Shown here one piece after another: positions 41,716 to 51,260 of a stretch of DNA of 64,000 nucleotides. The notes below the pieces were generated by a model that searched no databases, was not told where the DNA came from, and was given only the letters and a program-made list of their open reading frames with translations. Source of the stretch: Gilvimarinus japonicus. GTDB taxonomy: Bacteria > Pseudomonadota > Gammaproteobacteria > Pseudomonadales > Cellvibrionaceae. The translations under genes were made by a program, and so were the position numbers. Within the stretch, counting starts at the first letter, position 1; the number at the start of each line of letters is the position of its first letter. Where the stretch lies: positions 2,790,001-2,854,000 of the forward strand of contig NZ_AP031500.1 in NCBI RefSeq assembly GCF_042847215.1, written 5' to 3'.

Positions 41716-43059
41716 TTATAGCTTCTCGGCTGGCCACTGCCAACAACACTCCCGTCCCGGCTCTCCATCTGTGGCAGCAAAGCGCTGGCAAACCCAGTAA
41801 TCGGCGACGGCTGCCAGCTCACCATTGATGTACAACAGCGGCACACGGGGGCGCAGCCACGTGGGTATTTGGTACTCTTGCAGTAGTTTTTTAAGCGATT
41901 GCGAGTGTACCCTGCCCGCTGGCTGGCAGCGCTCGCCCCCTACGCGCCACTGTACTTGCAAGCCGGCGCTTAGCCATTTCGGGGCGATACCCGCACCCGT
42001 TACTGGCGTTAAAGTCAGGGCATCGCCGCCGGGCAGCATGAGTAGCTGAGCCGTATCGCCCCACTCAATGGCCGGTTGGCTTTGCTCCGGCTGCCACTGC
42101 AATGGCAGGTGTAAGGCGTACAACTTTTGATTAAAGCGTTGCAGGCTTACCGGCCCCGCAATCACCTCGGCGCCATGACCTTCGCTTTGCACTAGCTGGC
42201 TGTCGATCTCGGCCAGTGCTTTACGAGTCGGCAGCTGGTTAAACCGTAGCTCCAGCCAATAGCGCAGTAAGTTATGGCGGCGCGGCGCAGACATAGCCCC
42301 AAGCGCGGCCACCGGCAGGCAAAATCCCATAGCGACAGTTTGCTCGGCCAGAGCCTGTAAATCGGCAGCGGCGTACTCGCTTAACAAGGTATCGTTGCTG
42401 CGGTTTAGCTCGGCAGAGTCAGCCAGTGAGCGTGCCGCGGCGGGCCAGCGCTCACGCAAAGCAGGCATGACGCGGTGGCGTAAATAGTTGCGATCAAACC
42501 GTACGTCGGTATTCGATTCATCGTCTACCCAACTTAACGCGTGCTCTTTAGCGTAGGCCTCAAGCTCCGCCCGGCTCACCTCTAACAAGGGGCGATACAA
42601 GCGTGCTGCGCCTAGCGGTCGCTCGGTTGCCATTGCCGCCAAGCCCCGCGCGCCCGCGCCGCGCAACAAACGGTAAAGCACGGTCTCGGCTTGGTCATCC
42701 TGGTGCTGAGCCAGCAACAACACATCTCCCGCGCCAAGAACTTGGGTAAACGCTTCGTAACGGGCCTCGCGTGCTAAAGCCTCCAAGTTGCCTGCCGCCG
42801 TATCCAGCGCCACCTTAACCACGTGCAGCTCGACACCTAGCTCACGACAAAATTGCTCGCATTGTTGCTGCCACTGGTCTGCATTGGGCGACAAACCGTG
42901 ATTAACGTGCACCGCTTTTAAGGGCCAAACGGGGCGCGCTTGTCGTAGCCAGTGCAGCAAAACAGTCGAGTCGAGCCCACCACTAAATCCCACCCAGCCG
43001 CACGCGTCTGCATCTGGCCGCAGGTTATCGAGTATGGCTGTGTTAATAGTTTGGGTCAT
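41716..43059 (-). CDS. tilS: tRNA(Ile)-lysidine synthase
   Basis: A 447-residue enzyme that converts the wobble C of tRNA-Ile(CAU) to lysidine. The PP-loop SGGLDST lies near the N-terminus. HVNHGLSPNAD, AQHQDDQAETVLYRLLRGAGARGLAAM and SWVDDESNTDVRFDRNYLRHRVMP are diagnostic. The C-terminal domain has RVGGERCQPAGR. I chose the ATG at 43059 with GAGGA seven bases upstream; an extension to 43122 adds 21 residues lacking family likeness. Confidence 0.96.
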   Translation of the reverse strand: MTQTINTAILDNLRPDADACGWVGFSGGLDSTVLLHWLRQARPVWPLKAVHVNHGLSPNADQWQQQCEQFCRELGVELHVVKVALDTAAGNLEALAREARYEAFTQVLGAGDVLLLAQHQDDQAETVLYRLLRGAGARGLAAMATERPLGAARLYRPLLEVSRAELEAYAKEHALSWVDDESNTDVRFDRNYLRHRVMPALRERWPAAARSLADSAELNRSNDTLLSEYAAADLQALAEQTVAMGFCLPVAALGAMSAPRRHNLLRYWLELRFNQLPTRKALAEIDSQLVQSEGHGAEVIAGPVSLQRFNQKLYALHLPLQWQPEQSQPAIEWGDTAQLLMLPGGDALTLTPVTGAGIAPKWLSAGLQVQWRVGGERCQPAGRVHSQSLKKLLQEYQIPTWLRPRVPLLYINGELAAVADYWVCQRFAATDGEPGRECCWQWPAEKL

Positions 43060-43171
43060 AGCGGGTCCTCGTTGGCTGCCCATTAAAACGCAAAAGCGAC
43101 CGTAACAAAACGTCTCTTGCACCTAGGCGCCACAATCGCTAGTGTTTGAGCCCCAAAAGACAATCACACAA

Positions 43172-45124
43172 ATGAGCGTTATGAGTAAAACCAAGGTCAG
43201 CACCACCGCCCAGTACGGCAGCTGGGATTCACCCATTGATGCCAGCGCCCTCACCGCCAACGCCGTGCGTTTAGCGGAGCCGCAACTGCACGAGGACATT
43301 GCCTACTGGCTAGAGTCGCGCCCCGACGAGGGCGGTCGCAATGTGTTGATGCGCCAACAACTGGGGCGCGAGCCGCGCGAACTATTAGATGCCAGCATCA
43401 GCGTGCGCACCCGCGCCAATGAATACGGCGGCGGTGCGTATTTGGCAACCGCCGAGGCAATATACGCCGTATTTGATCACGACCAACGGGTTTACCAGAT
43501 ACCACTCAAACAGGGGCACTCTCTTACCCCCGCCCCCCTAACGCCCAAGGGCGATTTTTGCTATGCCGACTTTTGTTTAGATGTCAGCCGCAAGCGCCTT
43601 ATCGCCGTGCGCGAAGATCACACAGGCGCGGGCGAGCCGGCCAACGAGATAGTCGCCATCGACTTAAGCGGTAACCTAGCCGTTGAGGTATTGGTCACAG
43701 GCGCCGATTTTTACAGCAACCCACGCCTTAATAACCGCGCCGACAAACTCTGCTGGTTAAGCTGGGACCACCCCAACATGCCTTGGGATGGCACTGTGCT
43801 AACGCTCGCCGAGGTAAGCGATAGCGGGGAGTTTAAAAACCAGCGCAAGGTTGCAGGTGGCGATAACGAGTCGGTATTTCAGCCCAGCTGGAGTCCGTCA
43901 GACGAGTTGTTTTTTGTCAGCGACCGCAGCAACTGGTGGAACTTGTACCGCCATAGTGATCGCGGCGCGGTTTGTGTACTGGAGATGGATGCCGAGTTTG
44001 CCACGCCGCAATGGGTGTTTGGCATGTCCACGTACGGTTTTTGCGGCGACGATAAAATCCTATGCACCTTCAGCCAAAACGGCCAGTGGCAACTGGGGCT
44101 GATTACTCCCAAGAAAACCCAAAAGGGTTATCGTTTTAGTGCCCTTAAAAGCCCCATGACGCATATCAGCGACATCGCCACCAGCGCCGACCACCTAATG
44201 TTTATCGGCGCTAACTCGACCCGTGCGCCGGCATTGCATCACTTATTAGCCCAGTCGATCGGCCACTGTGCCGCGCCGCCATTAGCCATTGTGCGCCGCT
44301 CGCAAGCGGATATCGTCGAGCCAAAAGATTTAGCCACCCCGCAGCCGGTTAGCTACCCCACCGGCAACGGCGACACCTGCCACGGCTTTTACTACCCGCC
44401 GTGCAATACCACCCATCAAGCCCCCGCTGGAGATTTGCCGCCGTTAATTGTAATGTGCCATGGCGGGCCAACGGGCGCCACCAGCAGCGCGTTAAATTAC
44501 AAACTGCAGTTTTGGACATCTCGTGGGTTTGCCGTGCTGGATGTTAATTATCGCGGCAGCACCGGCTACGGCCGCGAGTATCGCGATAGCCTAAAAAACA
44601 ACTGGGGCGTAAGCGACGTGCAAGATGTAGTCGCCGGCGCCGAATATTTAGTCAAACAACAACTGGCACACCCCGAGCAGTTGATTATTCGCGGCTCCAG
44701 CGCTGGGGGTTACACGGTGCTCGCCGCGCTTACCTTTAGCGATACTTTTAGTGCAGGCGCAAGCCTATACGGCATTGGCGATTTAACCGCTCTGGCCGAA
44801 GACACGCACAAGTTTGAATCGCGCTACCTTGATACCCTGGTGGGCCCCTACCCCGAAGCCAAACAAACCTACCTGGACCGATCGCCCCTTGAGCATATTG
44901 CGCAGTTAAATTGTCCGGTGATTTTTTTACAGGGTTTACAAGACAAAGTCGTGCCGCCAGCGCAAGCCGAGGCTATGGTTGCCGCACTTAACAGCAAAGG
45001 CATCGCCAACGAGTACGTCACCTTTACCAACGAAGGTCATGGGTTTCGCGCCGCCGACAGCATTCAAACAGCCATTAACAAAGAGCTGGCGTTTTACCGC
45101 CGTGTGCTCGGCCTAGAGGCTTAA
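43172..45124 (+). CDS. S9-family (prolyl oligopeptidase-type) peptidase
   Basis: About 650 residues. The first 390 form a beta-propeller (for example PSWSPSDELFFVSDRSNWWNLY). The last 250 are an alpha/beta-hydrolase with GSSAGGY (nucleophile Ser510), QGLQDKVVPP (Asp) and NEGHGF (His). YRGSTGYGREYRDSL is typical of the dipeptidyl aminopeptidase/acylaminoacyl peptidase group. No signal peptide, so probably cytoplasmic. The start is uncertain: ATG codons at 43172 and 43181 and a GTG at 43142 are all possible, and none has a strong ribosome site. greB begins 2 bp after its stop. Confidence 0.88.
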   Translation: MSVMSKTKVSTTAQYGSWDSPIDASALTANAVRLAEPQLHEDIAYWLESRPDEGGRNVLMRQQLGREPRELLDASISVRTRANEYGGGAYLATAEAIYAVFDHDQRVYQIPLKQGHSLTPAPLTPKGDFCYADFCLDVSRKRLIAVREDHTGAGEPANEIVAIDLSGNLAVEVLVTGADFYSNPRLNNRADKLCWLSWDHPNMPWDGTVLTLAEVSDSGEFKNQRKVAGGDNESVFQPSWSPSDELFFVSDRSNWWNLYRHSDRGAVCVLEMDAEFATPQWVFGMSTYGFCGDDKILCTFSQNGQWQLGLITPKKTQKGYRFSALKSPMTHISDIATSADHLMFIGANSTRAPALHHLLAQSIGHCAAPPLAIVRRSQADIVEPKDLATPQPVSYPTGNGDTCHGFYYPPCNTTHQAPAGDLPPLIVMCHGGPTGATSSALNYKLQFWTSRGFAVLDVNYRGSTGYGREYRDSLKNNWGVSDVQDVVAGAEYLVKQQLAHPEQLIIRGSSAGGYTVLAALTFSDTFSAGASLYGIGDLTALAEDTHKFESRYLDTLVGPYPEAKQTYLDRSPLEHIAQLNCPVIFLQGLQDKVVPPAQAEAMVAALNSKGIANEYVTFTNEGHGFRAADSIQTAINKELAFYRRVLGLEA

Positions 45125-45126
45125 AG

Positions 45127-45633
45127 GTGGGACGCTGGCGACCACCGCGCCCCAAGAGCTCGGCGTATATTACCGCAGCAGGTGCCCGTGCCTTAAAAGA
45201 CGAGCTTCGCGAGCTGTGGAAAGTTGAGCGCCCTAAGGTGACCGAAGTTGTCCATGAGGCGGCTAAAAACGGCGACCGCTCGGAGAATGGCGATTACATC
45301 TACGGCAAAAAACGCCTGCGGGAGATCGACTCGCGGGTGCGCTTTTTAACCAAGCGGTTAGAGTCACTCACCATTGTCGACCGCTTGCCCGACGACCAGA
45401 GCCGTGTGCTGTTTGGCGCCTGGGTGACACTCGAAGACGACAACGGCAATGAACGCTGCTACCAGATAGTCGGACCCGATGAATTTGATGTGAGCGCCGG
45501 TAAAATTAGTATGGACTCACCACTGGCGCAGGCCATGTTAAAAAAACAAGTGGACGATGAAATTATGGTACACGGCGCCGAAACCGAGCAGGTGTATTAC
45601 ATCAGCGCCATTGAGTATAAACCTTACGCTTGA
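45127..45633 (+). CDS. greB: transcription elongation factor GreB
   Basis: A 168-residue factor that enters the RNA polymerase secondary channel and stimulates cleavage of backtracked RNA. The coiled-coil tip NGDRSENGDYIYGKKRLREID carries the acidic pair. VTLEDDNGNERCYQIVGPDEFD belongs to the C-terminal domain. The start is GTG directly after the peptidase stop, so the two genes may be cotranscribed. Its end overlaps by 10 bp the convergent small gene. Confidence 0.95.
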   Translation: MGRWRPPRPKSSAYITAAGARALKDELRELWKVERPKVTEVVHEAAKNGDRSENGDYIYGKKRLREIDSRVRFLTKRLESLTIVDRLPDDQSRVLFGAWVTLEDDNGNERCYQIVGPDEFDVSAGKISMDSPLAQAMLKKQVDDEIMVHGAETEQVYYISAIEYKPYA

Positions 45634-45860
45634 TCGGCCAAAAGCGAGAGGCGGGCTAGCTCTTCCGTAAGCGTGTTATCGGGGAACGACTCTCCGGCGC
45701 GCCGATACCAATAACCGGCATTGCCCAAATCGCCCTCATCGCGATGCAGATAAGCGTGCAACAGGCACGATATTTTATCGTTGTCATCTTGCACAAGATT
45801 GTGGGCGCCATCCCAATCACCCGCGTTAATCAGTGCGACGGCACGTTTAGCGTTGTTCAT
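45624..45860 (-). CDS. small conserved helical protein, unknown function
   Basis: A 78-residue protein (NNAKRAVALINAGDWDGAH, then LLHAYLHRDEGDLGNAGYWYRRAGE). The spacing of Ala, Gly and Trp suggests a TPR-like helix pair. I recall similar small proteins in other gammaproteobacteria but no named function. The 3' end overlaps greB, convergently. It is divergent from the HDAC-like gene. Confidence 0.7.
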   Translation of the reverse strand: MNNAKRAVALINAGDWDGAHNLVQDDNDKISCLLHAYLHRDEGDLGNAGYWYRRAGESFPDNTLTEELARLSLLADQA

Positions 45861-45907
45861 TGTAACCTCTGCTATAATCGAAAAAACCTGAGAGCCATTG
45901 TAAGCGA

Positions 45908-46816
45908 ATGTCCATTCCCCTTGTCACCCACCCCGCCTACTCATTTCCGTTTCCGGGGCGGCACCGGTTTCCGATGGAAAAGTTTGGTTTACTTAATGAG
46001 TGCTTAACCGAGCAAGGTATACTCACGGCCAACAATACCTTTAGGCCGGGCAGCGCAAGGGCGGCGGTACTGCACAACGCCCACTGCCCGGATTATATCG
46101 AGCGTTTTAGCCAGAATAGTCAGTCGAAGCAAGAAGTTCGCCGCATGGGTTTACCCTGGAGCGAGGGGTTAAAAAAACGCACTCTTATTTCGCCCAACGG
46201 CACACTGCTAACCGCACACTTGGCATTAAGCAACGGCATTGCCTGCCACTTAGCCGGTGGTACTCATCACGCCCACTACGACTTTGCCTCGGGCTTTTGC
46301 ATTATTAACGATTTGGCGGTTACTGCAAACACGCTGTTAGCGCAGGGAAAAGTTAACAAACTGTTAATTTTTGATTGTGATGTGCATCAAGGCGATGGTA
46401 CGGCCGCAATACTTGCCCACGAGCCGCGGGCTGTGACCTGCTCGATTCACTGCGAGAAAAACTTTCCGGCGCGCAAAGCACGCAGCGATTACGATATTGG
46501 CCTTGCGCCTAACACCACCGACGACGAGTACCTTGAGGTAGTCTCCAACACCCTGGCTCAGCTAGTAAAAAGCGAACAGCCAGACTTAGTTATATACGAT
46601 GCCGGCGTGGATATTTTTAGCCAAGACCCTTTGGGGTTATTACAGGTGAGCGAGTCAGGTATTCGCGAGCGCGAGCGATTGGTGTTAACCATGTGCAGAG
46701 CAAATAATATTCCGGTGGCCACAGTAATCGGTGGCGGCTACGATGACGACCGCAAAGCGCTGGCCAAGCGGCACGCTTTGGTGGTGGAGCAGGCGCACCA
46801 TTTATGGTGCGCTTAA
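45908..46816 (+). CDS. histone deacetylase-family amidohydrolase
   Basis: A 302-residue zinc amidohydrolase. The active site is visible: GGTHHAHYD (tandem His), IFDCDVHQGDGT (zinc Asp and His), YDAGVDIFSQDPLG (zinc Asp) and GGGY near the end. Bacterial members act on acetylated polyamines, acetoin-pathway regulators or unknown substrates. The short form of about 300 residues is like the class IV/YqeY-neighbour group. Substrate is not inferable. Confidence 0.9.
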   Translation: MSIPLVTHPAYSFPFPGRHRFPMEKFGLLNECLTEQGILTANNTFRPGSARAAVLHNAHCPDYIERFSQNSQSKQEVRRMGLPWSEGLKKRTLISPNGTLLTAHLALSNGIACHLAGGTHHAHYDFASGFCIINDLAVTANTLLAQGKVNKLLIFDCDVHQGDGTAAILAHEPRAVTCSIHCEKNFPARKARSDYDIGLAPNTTDDEYLEVVSNTLAQLVKSEQPDLVIYDAGVDIFSQDPLGLLQVSESGIRERERLVLTMCRANNIPVATVIGGGYDDDRKALAKRHALVVEQAHHLWCA

Positions 46817-46838
46817 AACAAGATCAAACAATAAAGTA

Positions 46839-47279
46839 TTACCAGGTTTTATAAGGCAAGAACTTACCATTTAATGTGAGTAAAACCCGGTCGCCTTTAG
46901 GGTCTTCGATTTTATCAACCTCCATTGAGAAATCGATCGCACTCATAATTCCATCGCCGAACTTCTCTTGAATAACCTCTTTGAGCGTATCGCCGTAAAC
47001 TCCCACCACTTCATACAAACGGTAAATCAGTGGGTCGGTGGGTACGGCTTGGTCCCAGACTTTTGTCGGAAACGCCACAAGCGCAGCGGTCACGTCGTCA
47101 TCCAGCGATAGGTGATCGGTAACCTTTTTGGCGATAGCGGCCGGCGCGCTATTCATACCCAAGCAGGCGGATGCCAACCACACGGGTGAAACGTCTATAT
47201 CTTTTGCTATTGCCTCCCAGGTGAGGCCGCGTGCAGCTTTGGCGCTTACAATAGTGTCGGTCATGCTTTGTTTGTTCAT
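46839..47279 (-). CDS. cynS: cyanate hydratase (cyanase)
   Basis: A 146-residue enzyme that converts cyanate and bicarbonate to ammonia and CO2. Catalytic residues Arg87, Glu90 (IYRLYEVV) and Ser113 (GDGIMSAIDF) correspond to Arg96, Glu99 and Ser122 of the E. coli enzyme with a constant shift of nine. No cynT carbonic anhydrase or cynX is adjacent. Together with the urease at 9-14 kb it suggests use of urea and cyanate as nitrogen sources. Confidence 0.96.
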   Translation of the reverse strand: MNKQSMTDTIVSAKAARGLTWEAIAKDIDVSPVWLASACLGMNSAPAAIAKKVTDHLSLDDDVTAALVAFPTKVWDQAVPTDPLIYRLYEVVGVYGDTLKEVIQEKFGDGIMSAIDFSMEVDKIEDPKGDRVLLTLNGKFLPYKTW

Positions 47280-47458
47280 CTCAGGCTCCTATTGGGTTAT
47301 GGATAACGAAGAGATGAGCAAGTTACAGGCCAGCGCGCGTTTGCACGACAATCACGCAACATCTACGACTTCGGTGCCCTGCTGGTGGTGCAATGGGACG
47401 TGCGTGCGCACCAACATAAACCAGCCAACAGGCAGTCGCCCAAGACACAATCTAAAGG

Positions 47459-47488
47459 CAAAAAAATGCCGGGCCCTAAGGCCCGGCA
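47459..47488 (-). terminator. intrinsic terminator of the GH5 gene
   Basis: Minus strand TGCCGGGCC-TTAG-GGCCCGGCA followed by seven T. It lies about 40 bp past the stop of the CBM2-GH5 gene. Confidence 0.88.
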
Positions 47489-47525
47489 TATTAGTGTAAC
47501 GACACTGGTTTAACTGATCGCCAGC

Positions 47526-49400
47526 TTAGTTATCACCCCACAGCTCATCCAGCAAGTTCCATTTGCGCTGATTAAAGCCGTCCCATGTGCCCCATGCGGC
47601 AGTATTGGATACGGGATCGTAGACGTGGTTATACAAGCCGCCAGTGTCGCCCGACTCTGGGTTGGTGGACCAATAACACGCCTGAATGTTGTTCTCAGCC
47701 ATGTAATCTACCACAGCGCCTTGCCACTGCTCATCCACACCCGGTTGGATATGACCCCAGCGGTTTTGATCGCGAATTGGCGCACCTTCGGGCCAATCCA
47801 GATGGCCACCGAACTCACCCACGATCATCGCGTAACCTTGCTCACGCAAATAACCAAAGTGCTCGTCCCAACCTGGCTCCAGACGCGCCGGATCGATCAC
47901 GATATTACAATCGGCATCACCTGCCTCATCGCCTTCCATACCTTCACACTCGGGCTGCGCCGGGTCCATAAATTGTTTCTGGACAAAGACTGACGGGCCA
48001 TAAGTATGTGGCGACAGAATCAAGCGCTCTTTAGGGATATTAAGCGGATCATTCTGGAACGGATAGAGGTTTTCGCCCCAGTTGGGGTTGGTCTCTTCCG
48101 AGCCATGGGGTACTTCGGTACCGTCTTTAGTGGACGATGAGATACCTTCAACCATCACCAACACATCTTGGTTGACTTCATTAATGGCAGAGTAGGCGTT
48201 CTCGGCCAAGGTGCTCCACTCATCCCAGGTGTAATCCCACGGTTCGTTAAAGATGTCGATCGCCATAATGTTATCGACACCTAACTGAGCCGACAGACCG
48301 GCAATATCGCGCAAATCGTCCAGCCATAGCTGCTCGTTGTATTCGTGCACGACAACGCCGTTGTCGTCCACTACACCACAAGAGTAGCCTTCGCGGGTGA
48401 ACTCATAGTTTTCACGATCGCGATCGGCGTAAGGAGGAGTGGAATCTAAACGACCTGCACGCCAACCCACATAGTTGGAGCACGAGTGAATATCGATAAT
48501 AACTTCGATATCGTTCTGGTCAGCTTGCACAATAAAATCTTCTAACGCTTGACGAGCGTTATCTTGACGTACCGATGCAGCATTTTTTAGCACCCCGCCC
48601 TGACGGATATCGCCGATACCTTGTGGGTCGGTTGGATCAAGTGTTTGCGGCGCAATTGGCAGGCGAATCGTGTTAATACCCTGGGCGGTAATTTCATCCA
48701 TGGTTTGCTGAATATCGCGACCAGAATCTACCCACCACATATTGCCAACGTACAATTCCATAGGCGCACCATCTGGGTTGTTCTCAGCATCTGGTGGCTC
48801 GTGCTGACCTTCAAGCCCGAACCAAGCGGAACATTTCACCGGAAACACATCGCCGTTTTTAGTAATGTTACCTGTCTCATCGACACGGAAAGTACCGTCG
48901 CCCGAGGGCGTGCTGGATGAGGAGCTAGACGATGAGCTTGACGAAGAACTGCTAGACGAGCTGCTTGACTCACTGGAGCTAGACGAGCTGCTGGATGAGC
49001 TAGAGGACGAGCTCACCTCACCGCACACATCACCCGTTACCACCGGAGTTTCCGCCGAGCCGCCATTGGTGTTGCCTTGAAAACCAAAAGTGACCGTCTG
49101 GCCGGGCTGAATCGTACTGTTCCAGCTTAAGTTAGAGGCGCTGTAGGGGTTGCTGCCACTCATGTTGGCATTCCAGGTATTGGTCAGTGCGTTGTTGTCG
49201 TACTGCCAATTAACTTCCCAGCCATTGATCGGGGCATTACCGTTGTTAGTAATGTTAATGGCGCCGGTAAATCCCGACCCCCAATCGTTGCTAACGGTAT
49301 AGCTGCAGCTGGCGCTTTGGGCAGTAGCACCTTGAGAAATCGCTGCAATCGCTAAACCCAGCATAACTGCCGAGCCACAGCGTTTTTTTGTAGTGATCAT
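47526..49400 (-). CDS. secreted CBM2-GH5 cellulase (endoglucanase-like)
   Basis: A 624-residue protein. Signal peptide 1-27 (ends GATAQ). CBM2 cellulose-binding domain about 29-127 (SNDWGSGFTGAINITNNG, INGWEVNWQYDNN, ASNLSWNSTIQPGQTVTFGF, two Cys). Polyserine linker about 129-164. GH5 catalytic domain to the end, with acid/base Glu386 (DIFNEPW) and nucleophile Glu529 (VGEFGG). The ATG at 49400 follows AAGGAGAG; a frame to 49484 lies outside the signal peptide. It is secreted and cleaves beta-1,4-glucan. A LacI-type palindrome lies 218 bp upstream. Confidence 0.93.
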   Translation of the reverse strand: MITTKKRCGSAVMLGLAIAAISQGATAQSASCSYTVSNDWGSGFTGAINITNNGNAPINGWEVNWQYDNNALTNTWNANMSGSNPYSASNLSWNSTIQPGQTVTFGFQGNTNGGSAETPVVTGDVCGEVSSSSSSSSSSSSSSESSSSSSSSSSSSSSSSSSSTPSGDGTFRVDETGNITKNGDVFPVKCSAWFGLEGQHEPPDAENNPDGAPMELYVGNMWWVDSGRDIQQTMDEITAQGINTIRLPIAPQTLDPTDPQGIGDIRQGGVLKNAASVRQDNARQALEDFIVQADQNDIEVIIDIHSCSNYVGWRAGRLDSTPPYADRDRENYEFTREGYSCGVVDDNGVVVHEYNEQLWLDDLRDIAGLSAQLGVDNIMAIDIFNEPWDYTWDEWSTLAENAYSAINEVNQDVLVMVEGISSSTKDGTEVPHGSEETNPNWGENLYPFQNDPLNIPKERLILSPHTYGPSVFVQKQFMDPAQPECEGMEGDEAGDADCNIVIDPARLEPGWDEHFGYLREQGYAMIVGEFGGHLDWPEGAPIRDQNRWGHIQPGVDEQWQGAVVDYMAENNIQACYWSTNPESGDTGGLYNHVYDPVSNTAAWGTWDGFNQRKWNLLDELWGDN

Positions 49401-49617
49401 TACATTGCTCTCCTTAGTATTAGAAATTTGCCAATTAAACGTTTGCTTTAGTATTAATGGCACTTTCAATGTTGCCCTAGCCATTTACAAGCTGGGGCTT
49501 CTACTGCCGCACTCCACTCCGATGAAGTCGCCTATCCAGTACTAAGCGTCAGATAAACCCTTATTGCCGGCAATAATTTGGGCGCTGCCACGCGACATCA
49601 CAGGTCGCAAAAACAAC

Positions 49618-49631
49618 TGGCAGCGCTGTCA
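49618..49631. promoter_or_regulatory. LacI-type operator-like palindrome
   Basis: TGGCAGCGCTGTCA, a 14-bp palindrome with one mismatched pair. Its last 11 bases plus the next A match the perfect palindrome at 62948-62965 (CAGCGCTGTCAA shared). Confidence 0.55.
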
Positions 49632-49691
49632 AACAACGATAAAAATAAACACTGAAATCGCTGTTATGACGAATAACATTTTCTATTCGAT

Positions 49692-49719
49692 GTTGTGACC
49701 CGTGTTATCGGGCCACAAC
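49692..49719 (-). terminator. hairpin after the second cellulase gene
   Basis: GTTGTGACCCG and CGGGCCACAAC pair with one mismatch about 12 bp after the stop. No T-run, so its strength is uncertain. Confidence 0.45.
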
Positions 49720-49730
49720 CTATATCTTGA

Positions 49731-51260
49731 TCAATCGTCCGCCGCGGTAATGGCATCAATCAATGCCGGCTCAAGCTCACTGCCGTTATAGCGATCAAAC
49801 AGTGCAAAGCCACCGTCACCGGCGTAGCCGTTATCCCAGTAAACCGGAACCATGTCGTGCTCTACCGCAGACTCGGTGATGTACTCGTTCCAGTAATTGC
49901 GATACACCTCGTGGCCCTGAACGTTAGGCCGCGAAATAACACCGTACTCACCCAGAATTACACCCACACCCTGATCAACAAAGTTGTTTTTCATACGCTG
50001 AAACTGTGCATTCACATAAGACTCGTTCGCCCATGTTTCCGTCACATTCGGGTCGGTGGCGATAGCGCCCCACTGGGTGATATTGCTGTTTTGATTTAAG
50101 GTGAAGTTGTAAGGGTCGTAGTAGTGCACCTCCATCAATAACCGATCAGAGACAGTATCAGTGGGGATATCGGCGAAATTAACACCGTGATCAATATTGG
50201 TATTAAACGCTTGCACCACTAGGTAACGATCAGCATTACCGCCACCCGTCGCACGCACTGTGTCGACAAAGGTTTGGTTAAAGCTATTTTGAACGGTGTA
50301 GTACTCTTCAGTGGGAGTGCCATAATCACCATCAACCATTACCTCGTTAGTTCCGGCAAACAATAGACGATCATCGTAGCTTTCGAAGTGATTGGCGATT
50401 TGCGTCCACATCGTGGCTAAACGATCGTTAACATATTCTTGCTCGGCGTAGGTTGGCTGCATCCAGCCTTCGTCCCAATGTATATTCATAATCACATACA
50501 TATCGGCATCTAACGCGTAGTTAACTACCTCTTCTACGCGGTTCATCCAACTGCTTTCTATGACAAAGTTTTGCGCATCAGAAAATTTACTCCACGCAAC
50601 AGGCACCCGAATCGTATCGAAACCCGCGGCTTTAACCGCATCAATAAGCGTTTGAGTCGTTAACGGATTACCCCACGCTGTCTCACCGCCGATGGCATCA
50701 AGGGTATTACCCAGGTTCCAACCCACGCCCATCTCGTCGGTCAGCTCGACGGCTGTCAAACCACTTGGTACAGAGCTTGAAGAGCTAGAACTGGTAGAAG
50801 AAACACTAGAGCTAGACGCAACGCTGGAGCTTGACGAGCTGCTAGAGTTTGCAACGGAAGAGGAGCTAGAGCTACTGACCCCACCGCACACATCACCACT
50901 TACTAGCGGCGTCTCGGCGCCACCATCGCTGTCAACCTGCAGCCCAAAGGCCACGGTTTGCCCCGGGGCAATAGCGCCATTCCAACTTAGGTTACTGGCA
51001 GAGTATGGGTTCGAGCCTGTGATGTTCGCATTCCAGCTATTACCCAACTGATCACTGTTGTAGCTCCAGGTAACATTCCAACCATTAATAGCGCTAGAGC
51101 CGGTATTTGTGATTTCAATTAATGCTGTAGCGCCGCCGCCCCAATCGTTGGTAATAACGTATTCACAATTAGCGGATTGGGCGAGCGCGGTAGCAGAAGA
51201 CAGTAAGCCCACAGAGAGCGCACAGGCCCACCCGAGCTTTTTTACTCTTAAAAACGACAT
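49731..51260 (-). CDS. secreted CBM2-GH5 cellulase (subfamily 4-like)
   Basis: A 509-residue protein. Signal peptide 1-27 (ends ATALAQ). CBM2 about 30-126. Ser/Val-rich linker about 130-165. GH5 domain from about 170: MGVGWNLGNTLDAIGGETAWGNP is the typical opening of GH5 subfamily 4 enzymes (endoglucanases, xyloglucanases). Acid/base Glu306 lies in FAGTNEVM, where NEV replaces the usual NEP; nucleophile Glu438 lies in LGEYG. The CBM2 resembles that of the neighbour closely, suggesting duplication or domain exchange. Confidence 0.93.
   Translation of the reverse strand: MSFLRVKKLGWACALSVGLLSSATALAQSANCEYVITNDWGGGATALIEITNTGSSAINGWNVTWSYNSDQLGNSWNANITGSNPYSASNLSWNGAIAPGQTVAFGLQVDSDGGAETPLVSGDVCGGVSSSSSSSVANSSSSSSSSVASSSSVSSTSSSSSSSVPSGLTAVELTDEMGVGWNLGNTLDAIGGETAWGNPLTTQTLIDAVKAAGFDTIRVPVAWSKFSDAQNFVIESSWMNRVEEVVNYALDADMYVIMNIHWDEGWMQPTYAEQEYVNDRLATMWTQIANHFESYDDRLLFAGTNEVMVDGDYGTPTEEYYTVQNSFNQTFVDTVRATGGGNADRYLVVQAFNTNIDHGVNFADIPTDTVSDRLLMEVHYYDPYNFTLNQNSNITQWGAIATDPNVTETWANESYVNAQFQRMKNNFVDQGVGVILGEYGVISRPNVQGHEVYRNYWNEYITESAVEHDMVPVYWDNGYAGDGGFALFDRYNGSELEPALIDAITAADD

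Larger units (their letters stand above)
49401..49730. promoter_or_regulatory. promoter region between the two cellulase genes
   Basis: 330 bp without a gene, holding the promoter of the downstream GH5 gene, the operator-like site at 49618 and the terminator hairpin of the other cellulase. Confidence 0.55.

Noticed and set aside
46839..47279. cyn operon
   Set aside because: Only cynS is present; no carbonic anhydrase, transporter or CynR-like regulator adjoins it.
48900..49014. Possible tandem repeat inside the cellulase gene
   Set aside because: It is the polyserine linker with mixed Ser codons, a known feature of cellulases in this bacterial group.
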